From: Apostichopus japonicus
Lineage: Eukaryota > Echinodermata > Holothuroidea > Aspidochirotida > Stichopodidae
Assembly (NCBI RefSeq): GCF_037975245.1
Contig: NC_092568.1
Span: 34,318,501 to 34,382,500, forward strand
Length of the DNA stretch: 64,000 nucleotides
Direction: 5' to 3'
The first letter of the stretch is position 1. Each line of letters starts with the position of its first letter. Below are positions 61,601 through 64,000 of the stretch, in pieces. A program made the position numbers and the translations under genes. The notes below the pieces were generated by a model. It saw only the letters and a program-made list of their open reading frames with translations. It was not told the origin of the DNA and did no database searches.

Positions 61601-64000
61601 TGTATTTAACATCTAGTCTCGACTTGTAGTGACCATTTATACTATACCTCAGTTGTAGGTAGCATATTGCTTTGGCCTTTTTGGGCCTTTTCTTCTCCCG
61701 ATTTCTTCTCTTTGTATGTGTGTATTTAGAGAATACCGTACACTTAACCCATTACAAAAGATAGAGGACACAACTTTCAGCTTGGCGACAGAACAGTACA
61801 ACCAACAAGTTCTCCACCTCCCAGTCCACAATGACCTGTGATGAGGTAGAGGTACATGGTTAATTTAACCTTCATCTTTAAAATGACACAACACTCGCAA
61901 CTTCTTGAGGTAAAACACAAACGATGGTGCAAAATGTGTAATGCTGATTAAGCTCATTAACCATTATTTTTTGGGTTAAAACTTGTAACATGATAATTGC
62001 TTCTGCTATTAAGTTTGTTCAGTTGAGGTGTTCAGAAAAAGTAGTTGAGTATTTTTGAGACAGCATGTTATGTCTTTCTTTTAAATATTATGAAAAGCTT
62101 TTAAAGATCAATTAGTTCCCAAATATAGGAAATGAATTGCCTTCTTCACTTATTACAAAGAATGAAATGACAATTTCTTGTTTGGTATATGTTGATGTAG
62201 GCTTGTTTTTTGTGTGTATTGCTTGCTCCCCTTTATTTTGTGTATACCCAGAGAATTGAAAAATAGTTGATAACCAAGCAAGAAAGCTGAAAGTGGCTAA
62301 AGTTAGAAAGCAGTCAAGCAAACGGTCTCAGGAGGGTTGCGAAAGAAAACAGAGATAGCAGTAGCAGGGATACCTCCTTACAGTGCTAAAAGTCCCAACT
62401 TTTGGATCATGACGGTGGTGAAGATTGTCACTCGGACTGACGAAAGGTGTCACTCGGAAAATGGGGGGTGGGCTTCCCGTGCTCCTTTGTATTCGGCAGA
62501 TTGTCTCCAACAGGCAAATGATCTTTGCAGTGAAGATAATGTCAGAGAAAGGCGAACAGGTTTTCAAGCTGTGAAAGAAGCTACAGATTGGTGTACTCCA
62601 GTGAGTAATGCCCATGCAGTGCGATGCAGACAGATTGCGAGTCAGGTTTCAAAATCCCTCTGATGACATGACCATGGTGGTGAGAAATAATCTGATTGTT
62701 CCTCCAAATTTGTAAGGGCTGAAAGATATTTTGTATCCCGGCAAGTCATCCTTCACATTCCAGTATGTAGGTATGAAAAATGTATCTTGTATTATGTGCA
62801 GTGAAAGTGGCCTTACACTTCTGTGCAGGAAGTTTTCAACATGGTTGGCTTTAAAAATTCTGATGTTCAAGGAAAAAAGTTGTTGAGAAAAATAAGTTGC
62901 AACTCTTGAGGTACTACTACTATTTAATTTAAGGGCCCTATAAGTGGGAACCTTATGAAGGTGATAATGTTTAAAAATGTCCCTGTGGCCTATTGGCCAT
63001 TTTCTCCCCATATTTTTCTCTTTTGTGTATGTGCATCTACCAGGTTGGCAAAAGTTCACAACAGCCACGCTACCAGGAAGGAATCACAAAGTAGTAAGCC
63101 CAGCTGCTGAAAGGCAAAGCTGATAGTAGCAACTTCTGTTTTCTGTAAAACCTCCATATGTTGAGGTATCCTGTACTCCAATTTACCAGACATGTTTATT
63201 TTATTTCTAGTGGTAACTTCTATACCAATTTTACTTGTACTTGACACATAAATTACATTTTGTTTGGATGAAAATCCATAGGGAAGGTTGTATATAGTGA
63301 ATAATCACAGATCCCACTGTGCAAAAAAGGAAGGGAAAAAAGCTTATTTTATTCACAAGGAAACATTGTTCAATGAGCACTAGTAGTCATAATCTAAATT
63401 ATGAGTTACAGGAATTGCATTTTGTTAGTGTTGGTAGTCAGCTTGGCTGGCATATGGTATTTCTATTTCTTCCTTTATTTGTGTATGAGCAGGATGAATA
63501 ACATACCAGTCATGGCTTGAATTTCAACATTATTTCTGTGAAGTGGGTGCATTTTAGAAGACCCTAAGCTGGCTCCGGTTGATGATCAAGGGGTTACTAC
63601 TTGCTAGTGGATTGAAATCTTTGTTACTTGAGTACCTTGGCCGCTAACAGCTCCCACATAATGTGCAGGAAATTATTTTGACTTGCTGCAACACGAAAAA
63701 AAGCGTTCAGGCAAAATGTGGTCAGATGGTCTATGTGGTCGGTTTGATGCACACCTACTTGATTTAAGCAAAGGATTTTGAAAGGCTGGTAACAATACAT
63801 CAGAAAAGTGGAAACAGTTGGATTGGTGATCCAGAATTCGATGATATCACAGTCCATAGCTAACTACTTGGGACCCGTCAAAGTATCTGGAAAAAGTGTT
63901 TTCATAAAGTGGTGACGGTACAGACAATCTCAAAGAGTATACACAAGACCAGTAGGTTCCAGGAACCAGGCAAGTTTATATCTCAGTGAAGTGTTTGTCA
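61601..64000 (+). repeat. Array unit 7 (cut by window edge)
   Basis: 2400 bp present. A mosaic: it matches unit 4 at several diagnostic sites (TATACCCAGAG at 62241, AAGGGCCC near 62933) and units 5/6 at others (GGCGAACAGG, GTAAGGGCTG). It has a one-base deletion at GGATTGGTGATCC near 63823. Confidence 0.9.

Larger units (their letters stand above)
46751..64000 (+). repeat. Tandem array of a ~2510-bp unit (six full copies and one partial)
   Basis: The anchor TGTATTTAACATCTAGTCTC or its near match begins units at 46751, 49261, 51560, 54071, 56581, 59091 and 61601. Spacings are 2510, 2299, 2511, 2510, 2510 and 2510. Similarity starts abruptly at 46751; bases before it are not unit sequence, so this is the true left edge. 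The right edge lies beyond the window. Copies 3-7 are nearly identical, copy 1 is the most diverged and copy 2 is shortened. No tRNA, 5S rRNA or spliceosomal snRNA sequence was recognised in the unit. It is either a long-unit satellite or a tandemly amplified gene fragment; the abrupt edge and near-identity indicate recent amplification or homogenisation. Confidence 0.95.

Noticed and set aside
46751-64000. CRISPR or other bacterial-type repeat array
   Set aside because: The unit is 2.5 kb, and the window has introns and a metazoan gene, so this is a eukaryotic satellite-type array.

Overview
The window is animal genomic DNA: AT-rich, with long non-coding stretches, GT-AG introns and many small interspersed repeats. 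It holds one complete conserved gene, XPO1 (exportin-1/CRM1), in 22 coding exons on the + strand (18633-35180). The frequent TAGGCCTA / CCTAACGTTAGG patches, long C homopolymers and AGGTCA-rich minisatellites suggest a marine invertebrate deuterostome, most likely an echinoderm. That taxon is an inference from general character, not a diagnosis.

Layout. 1-6.5 kb is intergenic and rich in non-autonomous DNA transposons: a MITE at 2125-2411 with a 9-bp target duplication and telomere-like filler, and a TTAA-flanked MITE at 4003-4415. It also holds clusters of short direct and inverted repeats. 6480-12277 is bounded by similar inverted ends full of TGGGTCA/TGACCCA motifs. On its minus strand lie exon-like pieces of a SAM-domain (SAMD3-like) gene: an N-terminal SAM start, a penultimate exon, and a C-terminal exon with a premature stop. 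12.3-18.6 kb is intergenic with a hammerhead-like hairpin repeat, an (AT)n tract and a degenerate tandem repeat.

18.6-35.2 kb is XPO1. The joined exons predict 1074 residues (human 1071), and the leptomycin-B-reactive cysteine is conserved as Cys530. One intron carries a 237-bp insertion with a 13-bp target duplication and an AGGTCA minisatellite. 35.2-46.7 kb holds the presumed XPO1 3' UTR, a 151-bp tandem duplication, a diverged segmental duplication at 39.6-40.6 kb and a Mutator-like non-autonomous transposon (42960-43737, 9-bp duplication).

From 46751 to the end runs a tandem array of a ~2510-bp unit: six complete copies and a seventh cut by the window edge. The first copy is the most diverged, the second has a ~206-bp internal deletion, and the later copies are nearly identical, with variant patterns that point to three-unit duplication or gene conversion. 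Each unit holds the same coding-like stretches on the + strand, broken by a frame change and a stop, which I could not assign to a family. This array and the SAM-gene element are the two least ordinary parts of the window.
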